Below are positions 40,588 through 50,000 of a DNA stretch of 64,000 nt, piece after piece. The translations under genes and the position numbers were made by a program. Numbering within the stretch: position 1 is the first letter of the stretch; every line of letters starts with the position of its first letter. A model generated the notes under the pieces. That model saw only the letters and a list, made by a program, of their open reading frames with translations, made no database searches and was not told where the DNA came from. Source of the DNA: Mangrovivirga cuniculi (GTDB lineage Bacteria; Bacteroidota; Bacteroidia; Cytophagales; Cyclobacteriaceae). The stretch lies in NCBI RefSeq assembly GCF_005166025.1, contig NZ_CP028923.1, positions 795,001 to 859,000 of the forward strand. Direction: 5' to 3'.

Positions 40588-42341
40588 AAGATTCCGGGTC
40601 CAGACCTAATTTATCAATCAAAGATTGCAAGAGAGGGACTTCATTTTTTAAATAGTCGAATTTATCCCTGTCTGTATATAGTTTATTTCCTGAACTTTGA
40701 TTTGATGTTAATTCATGAGTAAGAGAAAGTTCCGGATGGTTTATACGACTTTTCAAATAACCGAAAATCTCACCTTTCCTTTCAATAAATAATTCTTCCT
40801 GCACGCTACTATTGATGCTCAATACCACTTGACCATTTTCTCCTAATCGGAATGGTTGTTTAAGCATTACCTGAAGTAAAGCACTCGAATTTTTCACCTT
40901 CTCCTGTAATTCTTTAAAAGCAGTTTCTATATTTTCTTTACTGAAAGAAAGTTTTTCGTTTTGCCTGGAGTCATTTGCAAAATCCTGGGTTCTGTCATTC
41001 TCCTCTTTTTCAGATTGTTGCTTGGGAGAAGAATATGCGGATTGACTAACCTTACTTTTTAAAGCGTCAAGGCTTGGGAGTTTAGCTGATTTCTTTAAAT
41101 TATTTTTCAGCCCGGCTTTTACTTCGGTTCCTAAAGTTTTATTAGAAGATTTTGATTTTATCTTTTCAAGATCATCGGAAGAAGGCTTACCTCGTTCCGG
41201 CTTTTCAGATTCTTTTATACTTGTCTTCTCTTCAACTTTAGCCTGACTTAACTGACTACTTTTTTTTTAATTCTGCAGCTAATGATAATGCCGATGGAAG
41301 ATTGGCTAGTTTCATCAGGGTCAGCTCGATTAATAATCGCTGATTTTTGCTGCTTTTAAATTGAATGTCAGCTTGATTGCAGAGATTTAATGCACTAAGA
41401 ATAAAAGATTGAGAAACCGACTGAGCTTGTTCGTTATACTTCTCTTTAACCTTGTCTGAGACGTTTAAGAGATTAATAGTCTCTTTGTCTTTGCACATCA
41501 TCAGGTCTCTGAAATGGCTTGATAAACCATTGATAAAATTGTGACTATCAAATCCTTTACTGATGATTTCATTATAGATCAATAAAGCCTGTGCACTGTT
41601 TTGATCTTTTAATGCATCGGTAACCCTGAAATAGTAATCATAATCCAGAATGTGAAGATTGTCGATAGTAGTTTTATAATCGACACTTCTATCTTTCGAG
41701 AAGGTAACGATCAAATCAAAGATCGATAAAGCATCTCTTAATGCACCATCAGCTTTCTGAGCAATGAGGTGAAGCGCTTCAGGTTCTGTTTGTATTTCTT
41801 CCCTGTCAGCAATTTGTTTTAAATGATCAGCAATATCGCTTACCTGGATACGGTTAAAATCATAGATCTGACAACGAGAAAGAATCGTTGGAATGATTTT
41901 GTGCTTTTCGGTAGTTGCCAGAATGAATATGGCATATGGAGGAGGTTCTTCTAATGTCTTTAGAAAGGCATTGAAAGCAGCATTTGAAAGCATATGAACC
42001 TCATCAATAATGTAAACTTTGTAGTCACCGTGTTGAGGAGGGTATCTTACCTGGTCGACAAGATTCCTAATGTCATCAACTGAGTTGTTAGAAGCAGCAT
42101 CAAGTTCGTAGATGTTCATTGAACTCTTTTCAGAACCTTGCTCGAACCCGTTGATTAACCTGGCTACAATACGCGCACAGGTAGTTTTACCAACACCTCT
42201 AGGTCCGCAAAAAAGTAAGGCCTGGGCCAATTGATTTTTATCTATCGCATTTTGAAGTGTTGTGGTAATATGACTTTGACCGACAACTTCGTCAAAACCT
42301 TTGGGTCTGTATTTTCTAGCTGAGACTACAAAATTTTCCAT
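40586..42341 (-). CDS. dnaX: DNA polymerase III gamma/tau subunit, zero frame gamma (41256) with -1 frame tau extension
   Basis: Clamp-loader ATPase. Zero frame gives 361 residues (41256-42341): CGPRGVGKTTCARI Walker A, IIDEVHMLS, LATTEKHKIIP, SRCQ and the domain III helical collar. It ends LAAELKKK-stop at an A9 run (41260-41268). The -1 frame opens right there and runs on for about 220 residues: a charged linker and a tau-like C-terminal domain (to 40586). Without one A the whole is 584 residues. The four-cysteine zinc module normally inserted before ELDAASNNSVDD is missing. Either a slippage site or one inserted base; see findings. Confidence 0.93.
41260..41268 (-). promoter_or_regulatory. 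A9 slippage run in dnaX
   Basis: Nine As in the coding strand: codons TTA AAA AAA AAG TAG in the zero frame; losing one A gives TTA AAA AAA AGT AGT and an open frame to 40586. Same length as the A9 used for transcriptional slippage in Thermus dnaX (recalled). Confidence 0.5.
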
Positions 42342-42521
42342 CGCTGCAAGATAAAAAGTTTATGGAATTTGAAAGACTAAAAAGCAATTTTCTTCCAGTC
42401 AAATTTTTAATATTTGAATTTTGACTTATATAAAACTAAACTAACAGACTTGTCAATTTAGTTGAATAATAAATCTTTGCTAATTTAGTCTTTGGGATTT
42501 TATTTTTACGCAATATCAATT

Positions 42522-43081
42522 ATGAAAAAGCTAATATTTATTTTTTCACTGTACGTATCGATAACAAGCATTTCGTTTTCACAAACTTATAAACCATTTA
42601 GTGTTGATCTTGGCTTGGGACTTGGAATTCCTTCAGATAATGCTTTTGACATCGGTTTATTGATGTTTTTAGAACCAAGTTATAAATTTACTGATCAAAT
42701 TGAAGGGTCTTTAAAATTGGAATATGGTGCGTTTGGAGGTTCGGATAATTATTCCAATAATATTTCTGTAGCAGGATTAGGGTCTTATTTAGTAGGAGGA
42801 AAATATTATTTTAATCACAATGATGTCCGCTTCTTCGGAGGATTGGGATTGGGGGTTTATCAGTTAGGATCATTTACTTACCGGGATGGAGCAAATAATG
42901 AATATGATGGTGAATATGGTGGTAAGTTTGGTTTTGCCCCAGAGCTGGAATTTTAGTTTTTGATTATTTTAGATTTTATACAGAATACAATGTAATTCTT
43001 GGAATCAAGGAAAGTTTACCAGGTAAAAATTACTTGTCTGTAAAGATGGCTTTGGTTATCGGAGGAGGAAAGGTAGAATGA
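42522..43081 (+). CDS. Small outer-membrane beta-barrel protein (read across one apparent 1-base deletion)
   Basis: Signal peptide MKKLIFIFSLYVSITSISFSQ, then alternating beta strands rich in Gly, Tyr and Phe (VDLGLGLGIPSDNAFDIGL; SYLVGGKYYFNHNDVRFFGGLGLGVYQLG), typical of eight-stranded OmpW/OmpA-like barrels. The frame breaks in a T4 run at 42951-42954. One added T continues LVFDYFRFYTEYNVILGI and ends ALVIGGGKVE at 43081, 186 residues. Several short ORFs around the break are shadows. Function unknown. Confidence 0.78.
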
Positions 43082-43180
43082 TGTCACTTGGATTCTTCTG
43101 GTATTGTAACTTTAGAAAAATAGTTTCGTTAGTTTAAAAGGATATAAAATAAAGACAATAGAGAGTTGTAGTTATTTTAC

Positions 43181-43188
43181 TATCTTTG
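43181..43188 (+). promoter_or_regulatory. -7 promoter element of ssrA
   Basis: TATCTTTG, a full match to TAnnTTTG, 19 bases before the mature 5' end of tmRNA. No clear -33 is seen. Confidence 0.5.
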
Positions 43189-43206
43189 GAAGCTCCATGA
43201 ACGAAT

Positions 43207-43617
43207 GGGGCCGACCGGTTTTGACGGTAAGATGAGTCATGTACTTGCGTGCCGGGTGGTGAGTGTACATCCGTAATCAATGCACTTAAACTATAATTGG
43301 CGAGAATAACTACGCCATGGCTGCCTAATTCAGACTTTTTATAAGCTGAATAAGGGCTTAAACGGTTGAGTCGACGGTAAACATCGACTCCCGAGCCACA
43401 TCTCACAGCGCTTTGTTTTGTCGGCGCTGACTCGAGGTGACGATCAGGCAAAACTAGCGCCACGATGCTGCTAAGTGGTTGCGAAATTTAAGCAGATAAG
43501 CTGTAGATAGGAATGTTGCCTTTCCAGTCTGCAGTCGAAAACCTGACAGGCAACTACGCATGTAGACGGTGCATAGGTTCGCTTATCCGGACGAGGGTTC
43601 GAATCCCTCCGGCTCCA
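43207..43617 (+). ncRNA. ssrA: Transfer-messenger RNA
   Basis: About 411 bases. The tRNA-like ends pair over seven bases (GGGGCCG at the 5' end with CGGCTCC at the 3' end), and the T arm AGGGTTCGAATCCCT is intact; CCA is not encoded. The tag frame runs GGC GAG AAT AAC TAC GCC ATG GCT GCC TAA at 43299-43328, giving GENNYAMAA after the tRNA-borne Ala. Rescues stalled ribosomes and marks proteins for ClpXP. Short ORFs in this stretch, such as the RDSNPRP-type one on the minus strand, are shadows. Confidence 0.97.
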
Positions 43618-44060
43618 CAAATGAATCCTTAATGAATTAAAGCAGTTACGTTGAAAAAATGTAGCTGCTTTTTTATTTAAGGCCGGAGGGATTGCTGCCC
43701 TGCAGGCCTGCTCCTCACTAAAACACTTCACAGGAGTGTTTTTTATACGCTCGGCCACCCGTCCGGCTCCACAATTTGAATCTCAAAAGGTATAAAGCAG
43801 CTACTATTTTTATGGTAGCTGCTTTTTTTATGTATTGCTGGAGGGATTGCTGCCCTGCAAGCCTTGCTCCTCGCTAAAACACTTCACAGGAGTGTTTTAT
43901 AACGCTCGGCCACCCATCCGGCTCCACAATTTGAATCTCAAAAGGTATAAAGCAGCTACTATTTTTATGGTAGCTGCTTTTTTTATGTATTGCCGGAGGG
44001 ATTGCTGCCCTTCAGCCTTGCTCCTCGCTAAAACACTTCACAGGTACGTTTTTTAGGTAT
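43608..44060 (+). repeat. 155-bp tandem array grown from the tmRNA 3' end
   Basis: A 13-base motif TCCGGCTCCACAA, the tmRNA 3' end, recurs at 43608, 43762 and 43917, that is, at 154-155 base steps. Each unit also has a terminator hairpin (AAGCAGCTAC/GTAGCTGCTT), GGAGGGATTGCTGCCC at 43685, 43840 and 43995, and a small AAAACACT/AGTGTTTT hairpin. The third unit breaks off near 44050. The two full later units are nearly identical; the tmRNA-proximal spacer has diverged. This is non-coding. Confidence 0.85.
43640..43673 (+). terminator. Terminator of ssrA
   Basis: AAGCAGTTAC and GTAGCTGCTT form the stem around a loop of about 14 bases, followed by six Ts. Similar hairpins recur in each array unit. 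Confidence 0.75.
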
Positions 44061-44064
44061 CCGG

Positions 44065-44922
44065 TTATGACCAAGAGGATTCCAGGAAATTTACAAATTC
44101 TTTTTTAGGTAGGGAGTATAATTTTTTACCGTATTTTATTGCCTCTTGTTGGTATTCCATTCTTTGAGAACTAATAATAGCTTTTAATAGCTTACTATCC
44201 TCTTCAGATTCAAAACGGTGTTCGTTATTATCAATTACATTTTTTAGCATAAACAAGTCACGGTCATCACCCAGGAAATCAGTTAGCTTGTGATATTCGT
44301 CTTCTAAGGGATCAATTATTTCAGGCCATAATGGTGTCAAAATGTCTAATTGATATCGTAAATATTTAACCCTTTTCCTCCATTCGTGCAATTTGGGAGG
44401 TGAAGGGTCTTCGCTAACACGACTGTATGCTTTTTTACCTCTTTTATAGACTTTAATTAAACCAGGTATTATAAATTCAAATGAATTTTCAATTTCCCAG
44501 GTTTTCATTTTTTCAAGTGTTTCTGCCACATCGTTTTTTATCTCCTGAAAGATATTCTCCATGCGTTTCATTTCTTGTAACCGATCTCTTTTCTCTATAA
44601 GAAAATTAGTGAATGGCTTAAAGGTATTTTTATATAGCTGATTGCTATATGTTGATTTTAGGTCTTCGATAGCCTCAATTACAGAAGTAGCATCTCTTAC
44701 ATCAGATAACATTCTGCCAGCATCCCTGTATACCACATTATATTTCTTATAATCATCAAAATTGCCACGGATCAGACGCAAAGCACCTCTCAGCTTTTTG
44801 AGACATTTTCTTATTTCATGGATTTTCGTTTTAAGATCTGATTCTGGATCATCAATAATTTCAATTATTGATTCAGCATTATCATTTAAGTATGTTCTTA
44901 TTTGAATTGAAATATTTAACAT
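44065..44922 (-). CDS. CHAD domain protein
   Basis: A 285-residue helical protein with the CHAD pattern: basic-residue-rich helices with spaced His and Lys/Arg (KIHEIRKCLKKLRGALRLIR near residue 33; PPKLHEWRKRVKYLRYQLD near residue 180). CHAD domains bind polyphosphate granules; that is known for other members and inferred here. No signal peptide, so cytoplasmic. It ends just 5 bases right of the tmRNA array and follows mgtC-like gene by 10 bases on the same strand. Confidence 0.85.
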   Translation of the reverse strand: MLNISIQIRTYLNDNAESIIEIIDDPESDLKTKIHEIRKCLKKLRGALRLIRGNFDDYKKYNVVYRDAGRMLSDVRDATSVIEAIEDLKSTYSNQLYKNTFKPFTNFLIEKRDRLQEMKRMENIFQEIKNDVAETLEKMKTWEIENSFEFIIPGLIKVYKRGKKAYSRVSEDPSPPKLHEWRKRVKYLRYQLDILTPLWPEIIDPLEDEYHKLTDFLGDDRDLFMLKNVIDNNEHRFESEEDSKLLKAIISSQRMEYQQEAIKYGKKLYSLPKKEFVNFLESSWS

Positions 44923-44932
44923 TCAGATACTA

Positions 44933-45382
44933 TTATTTTAAATCAAATAATTTAGCCATTAACCTGTTTATTACTAAGATCAAAAGGGTAGCGCCTACTG
45001 CGATATAATACTGATCCAATGCTATTGAAATACCTATACCTAAAGAAAATAATAAAGTAGCTGCTGTGGTTAATCCTTTTACACCTTCACTCTTCTTAAG
45101 GATCGTTCCTGCGCCAATAAAACTGACACCCACAACCAGAGCCTGCAGAACCCTTATCGGGTCTGTGGTTATTATATCTGCTGCATTTTTGATCTGAACA
45201 AAATCAACCAGTGGAATGGTTAAAGAAACTATTAAGCAGGCTGCTCCTCCAACAATCATGTTAGTCCTGAGGCCGGCAGGCTTTTCAGCACTTTCCCTTT
45301 CATACCCTACAGCGGCACAAAGTATCGTTGCCACGGTAACATCTAAAAGAGTAAATAACTGATAGCTAATTTCTTTTGACAT
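44933..45382 (-). CDS. MgtC/SapB-family membrane protein
   Basis: A 149-residue membrane protein with four helices and family motifs: GYERESAEKPAGLRTNMIVG at helix 1/2 and GVSFIGAGTILKKSEGVKGLTTAAT. MgtC relatives help growth at low magnesium or acid pH and act on ATP synthase or phosphate uptake in other bacteria. Only the short N-terminal MgtC domain is present. Next gene on the strand is the CHAD protein; a link with phosphate metabolism would fit both but is inferred. Confidence 0.88.
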   Translation of the reverse strand: MSKEISYQLFTLLDVTVATILCAAVGYERESAEKPAGLRTNMIVGGAACLIVSLTIPLVDFVQIKNAADIITTDPIRVLQALVVGVSFIGAGTILKKSEGVKGLTTAATLLFSLGIGISIALDQYYIAVGATLLILVINRLMAKLFDLK

Positions 45383-45558
45383 GTTAAATCATTATTTGTC
45401 TCTATTAATCTAGAAAAAATAGGCAACTGTACAAAGCTATTTATATATGAAAAATATAATTATTTGGAAAAATAGTGACATTTTGGTTAACTTATAATAC
45501 CAGCTTAAAAATAAGCGAAGAGTCTATCAATCATTCATCAATAAAACCAAATAAAATT

Positions 45559-45762
45559 ATGGGAATAGTAAAAGTTATAGAAGTAATAGCTACATCTGAT
45601 AAAAGCTTTGACGATGCCGCAGCAAATGCTGTGAAAGAAGCAGCTAAAACTGTTAAAAATATCAAATCGATCTACATAGAAAATATGAATGGAAATGTAG
45701 AAGGAGATAAGATTATAAGTTATGGGGTTAATGCCAAAATTTCATTCGAAATCGGCAGTTGA
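45559..45762 (+). CDS. Dodecin
   Basis: A 67-residue dodecin: small beta-alpha-beta protein that forms dodecameric hollow spheres storing flavins. VKVIEVIATSDKSFDDAAANAV, IYIENMNG and YGVNAKISFEI are the family hallmarks. ATG 45559 (MGIVKVIEV) is the family start; an upstream in-frame start would add 28 residues of AT-rich leader and is not credible. Divergent from the MgtC-like gene; followed by a terminator. Confidence 0.92.
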   Translation: MGIVKVIEVIATSDKSFDDAAANAVKEAAKTVKNIKSIYIENMNGNVEGDKIISYGVNAKISFEIGS

Positions 45763-45785
45763 AAAACATTAATAAAAATTAAATA

Positions 45786-45820
45786 AAAAGGCAATACCTG
45801 TTAGAAGTATTGCCTTTTTT
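45786..45820 (+). terminator. Terminator after the dodecin gene
   Basis: AAAGGCAATACCT pairs with AAGTATTGCCTTT (GCAATAC/GTATTGC core), followed by Ts. Confidence 0.85.
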
Positions 45821-46034
45821 AATATAAATACCTGTAAATCATCGATAATTTGCAATAGCAAAAGCGGTATCAGATTTGTTTCATTTATCACAAAAGAGCG
45901 GGTTTTATATTAGTATTATTCATCATATTTTTAAAACAATTCCTATTATTTACGTATATTATAATAAGCAGATACCCACCACAAGTTGTTTTAATCATTG
46001 AGTTTTAAGTTTTAAATAACTAAAGCTGTGGCGT

Positions 46035-46493
46035 ATGGAAAAATTTTACAAAACAAGAAAAATATTTGCGCAATCCTTGCTACTCATTTTAATTTCCGCT
46101 ATAATATCGTGTAGTAGCGATGACTTTATTGAGGAACCTTACAGGTCTGACTCTGAATTTGTTGGAGTCTGGGAATTTGAAAAGGCTACCCTTTATAGCG
46201 CCAGCGGAGATTTGATTATTGACAGGAGCACATGTGGGCAGGGTAATGAGATCGATCGTTTAGCAACTGATTTTGTTTTTTATCCAGATGAAACAGCAGA
46301 AGCTCTCCCTATATGCCCAGATGTCCAAAGGTTGGATTTTGACAGATTTATTCAAACAGAAAATTCCATCACATTGTATTATAATGATCGTACAGAAACT
46401 ATTACTTATGGTATAGATTCTATCACAGAATCTCGAATCATTATTTACAAGGATGGAAAATGGATACATTTACGTAAAACTGAGGATTTATAA
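46035..46493 (+). CDS. Lipocalin-like lipoprotein
   Basis: A 152-residue lipoprotein: N-terminal hydrophobic signal with Cys at about residue 26 (IISCSSDDFIEEP). The mature part has the small calycin/lipocalin-like layout common in Bacteroidota (GVWEFEKATLYSASGD, then a FYPDETAEA strand, ENSITLYYNDRTETITYGI). Two further Cys near residues 67 and 95 may bond. No known function. It is flanked by non-coding sequence (271 bases upstream without a gene). Confidence 0.72.
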   Translation: MEKFYKTRKIFAQSLLLILISAIISCSSDDFIEEPYRSDSEFVGVWEFEKATLYSASGDLIIDRSTCGQGNEIDRLATDFVFYPDETAEALPICPDVQRLDFDRFIQTENSITLYYNDRTETITYGIDSITESRIIIYKDGKWIHLRKTEDL

Positions 46494-46517
46494 TCTGAGC
46501 AATAATTGAATTTAAAT

Positions 46518-46909
46518 TCATTTACTAGTAGCCATAGGCTTTTCCTGGTTACCGATCGATATTTTACCATTAATAAGCGCCCCTGCTTCAACTTTAAGAT
46601 CATTTGATTTAATTTCACCAGTGATCTTTGCTGTACTTTTACATATCACCTTGCTTTTGCAAGCAACGTTACCCGCTATAGTTCCCTCAACATCAAGTTG
46701 ACCACATGTAATATTGCCCTGAACCTCTCCCTTTGATCCAATTATTACTCGGGAGCCTTAAGAATATCTCCCTCAATTTTACCTTCGACGCGTAAAAGAT
46801 CGTTAGATTCAACGTTACCTTTTAATGAAGTTCCGGAGCTCACTATACTACCTGCCCCGGCAGATTGTCTATCTTCCGCTGCCATATTTTGTTTATTTGA
46901 ATTAAACAT
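46518..46909 (-). CDS. Bactofilin, hidden by one apparent 1-base deletion
   Basis: Cytoskeletal protein that polymerises without nucleotide. From ATG 46909: MFNSNKQNMAAEDRQSAGAG, then SIVSSGTSLKGNVESNDLLRVEGKIEGDI, quoted in parts. The frame breaks at a GGG run (46751-46753). One added base restores VIIGSKGEVQGNITCGQLDVEG and the remaining right-handed beta-helix repeats (VACKSKVICKSTAKITGEIK; GKISIGNQ), for a total of 130 residues. The regular Gly and hydrophobic spacing is characteristic. In the unmodified sequence neither half is longer than about 80 codons, so the gene is easily missed. Confidence 0.85.
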
Positions 46910-46962
46910 TACTCTGTATTTAATTTTCTAAGTTTTGATCAATAATAATTTCTCAATGGATG

Positions 46963-46970
46963 TATATTTG
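46963..46970 (+). promoter_or_regulatory. -7 promoter element for the hybrid kinase gene
   Basis: TATATTTG is a full TAnnTTTG match 33 bases before the ATG; a -33 element at the right distance is not evident. Confidence 0.4.
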
Positions 46971-47002
46971 ATATCTTACTATTTTATTACTAAAGTTAAG
47001 AT

Positions 47003-50000
47003 ATGAATAGCCTCGAAAAGCATTCATCATATATATACGTTAAGGTTTATCGTTTTATTTTACTCACCTCTTTAATTTTGCTAATCGCATTATTAATGAA
47101 TGCGGAAACTTATTCCTCGGTCATAGCCGGAGGGTTGTCATTTATAGTTTTATTTATTTATTACTTAATAGATCCTAAAGGGAAATTTAGACTCAGTAAA
47201 CATATACTTTTTTATATTTACATTGGTCTGGTTTCAGTAGTAACTATTTCCTCAGAATTTCTAACCACCTCCCATTTAGTAGCATTCAGGTATTCTGTCC
47301 ATATAGTATTAATTGGGGCTTGTATCATCCCGTTACTTACCGGAGCTTCACTAAGAAGTAAAGCTAACTACTATAGTAATATAGTCATAATACTGCTACT
47401 TATTGCACTTTTAGATATTGTATATCCCTTGCTTCATGACACGGATTTATGGATAAGTTTTTCACAACATTTACTATACGGATACTATGTTGTTGTCGCC
47501 CTGGCTACCTTTACATTGTCTTATGCATTTAATCATCAAATAATAAAGTATAATCTACTTAAAGCTAAAATTGATAATATTCGTAGCAAAAACCTGGAAT
47601 TACAGGATGAAAGCAACAGGTATAAATCACTAATAAATAGAGTTGATAACGATAATAAGAAATTAAGCAGGGCCCTTTTTGATAAAAATGCGGATAATGA
47701 GGTATTAAGGGATGAGATAGCCTATAGAGAACAACAACTTTTCGAATCGCAAAGGATGACCAGGACAGGGGTAATTGAGATTAGCCTTGAGAATCAGGAA
47801 GTGGAATTGTCTCCGATACTATGTGAGCTTTTTAATATCTGTTCAAATAGCCATAAAATTGACCTCGAAACATTTGTCGACACTATCGATCTGGATGATT
47901 CTGCTAAATTCTTTAAAGCAATGGAAGGGGCTAGTCAGGGAGGTGATACCTTCGAATTAGAGATTACCCACATTACTCAGGATAACACCAAAAAGATTTT
48001 CAAGTATACCGGGAGACCAAGCTATAGTGAGCGAGGAACAATAAAGGGGGTTTATTCCATGGTTCAGGATATTACCGATATAAAGCAAAGAGAAAAGTTG
48101 TTTTTCCTTAAAAAGCAACAACTTGAATCTTTTGTTAAAACGGTGCCGGTGCCATTGGCCATGTTTGACAAGGAGATGAACTTTATTGCTGCAAGTGGCA
48201 AATGGGTGGATGATTATAATTTGAGAGAAAAAGAATACTTAGGCAGGCCTTATTATGATTTGTTTCCAAATGCATCACAGGAATGGCGAAATATCCATAG
48301 AAGGTGTCTGAATGGAGCCATCGAATATGAAGAGGAAGAAATGATCATCGACAAAAAGGGAAACAAAAGATGGTTTAGATGGGAGGTAAGACCTTGGTTT
48401 GACGAAAATTATGAAATTGGAGGAATAATTATTTTTTCTGAAGAAATAACAAACTGGAAAATCCAGGAAAATGAACTGATAGATAGCAAAAAGCGAGCAG
48501 AAGAATCTTCAGAAGCAAAAGCATTCTTTTTATCCACAATGAGTCATGAAATAAGAACACCACTTAATGCAGTGATTGGAATGACCCATTTACTACTGGA
48601 TGAGTCTCCAAAGCCTGAACAAATTGAAAGTTTGAAAACATTAAAATTTTCAGCTGATAATCTGTTGGTATTGATTAATGATGTTCTTGATTTTAATAAA
48701 ATTGAAGCAGGAAAAATCTCAATCGAGAACATTGATTTTTCACTTCCGTCTCTTGTCAGTGGTATTCGCCAGTCATTATCACCTAAAGCAGAAGAAAAGA
48801 ACATTTCTTTCAAAGTAAGGATAGATATGGGTATCCCTGACATAGTTATTGGTGATCAGGTCAGGTTAGGTCAGGTTATCACAAATCTTGTAAGTAACGC
48901 TATAAAATTTACTGACAGGGGCTCTGTGATACTGGATATCGGACTTGAATCGGAGGATGAAGAGTCGGTGTTTATTTCTTTTGCTGTTGAGGATACTGGT
49001 ATTGGTATTCCTGAGGAAAAGCATAAGCTTATCTTCGAAAGATTCGAACAAGCAGGATCTGATACTACCCGAAAGTTTGGTGGGACAGGGCTGGGACTTG
49101 CTATTACTAAGAGATTACTCGAATTAATGGGAAGTGAGATCAATTTGGAAAGTTCATACGGTGAAGGCTCTAAATTTAGTTTTGTTTTAAAACTGAAGAA
49201 AAGCAGTAAATTAATTTTAGGTGATGGTATTAGTGAAGTTAATTCTAAAAACACCGGAGTATTAAAGGGTATAAAAGTACTTGTCGCAGAGGATAATCCG
49301 GTAAACCTAAATATTGCCAAACGATTTTTATTAAAGTGGGGCATGCTGATTGATACTGCGATAAATGGAGAAGAAGCAGTGGAAAAGGCTTCAATAAATG
49401 AGTATGACCTTATTTTAATGGATCTTCAAATGCCAGTAATGGATGGTATTAAGGCTGCGAGAAGAATTCGGGCACATACTAGTAGTAAAGTAAATAAAGT
49501 GCCTATTATAGCTCTAACTGCCCATGTACTTGATGAAGTAAGGGAAAAAGTAGAAAATGCTAAGATGAATGACCTGATCTCTAAGCCTTTTCATCCGGCA
49601 GATCTTTATAAAAAGATATCTAAGTTTGTAAAATCTGACAGAATAAAAGAACCTCAAGACATGATTCCCGGGGATCCGACTGAAGGGTTGATTAAAGATT
49701 CATTGATAAACCTCCAAAAAATAGACTACCTGACAGATGGAAACCAAACCTTCGAGGAAGAATTTGTAACTTCATATATAACTCAGTTGGATGAATTTAA
49801 GGTAAGGTACAAATTACCTTATCAAGAGGAAGATTATGATGTAATTTCTGATGTCGTGCACAAGATAAAATCAATGCTTAAATTCCTGGAAGCAAACGAA
49901 TTGCTGGATCAGATTAATAATTCCAGAAAAGCATTGGAAAATGGTCTTACTACAGAAGAAAAGGAAGCTGAAGTTGAAAAAGTCTTTAATACGATAGATA

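Noticed and set aside
40586-41256. dnaX C-terminal part as a separate gene or pseudogene
   Set aside because: It has no start of its own and continues dnaX in the -1 frame from the A9 run without any stop.
43134-43758. Two minus-strand frames across ssrA, one with an RDSNPRP-type peptide
   Set aside because: These overlap a complete tmRNA; such peptides are known shadows of tRNA-like ends.
43681-43770. A tRNA-like gene on the minus strand in each array unit (GGAGCCGG start, GGTGGCCGAGCG D-arm-like part)
   Set aside because: The acceptor strands do not pair, the anticodon-loop region has no usable U33 arrangement and the T arm is altered, so it is at best a relic of the ssrA end.
45475-45762. 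95-residue version of dodecin
   Set aside because: Dodecins are about 67-70 residues and start at MGIVKVIEV.
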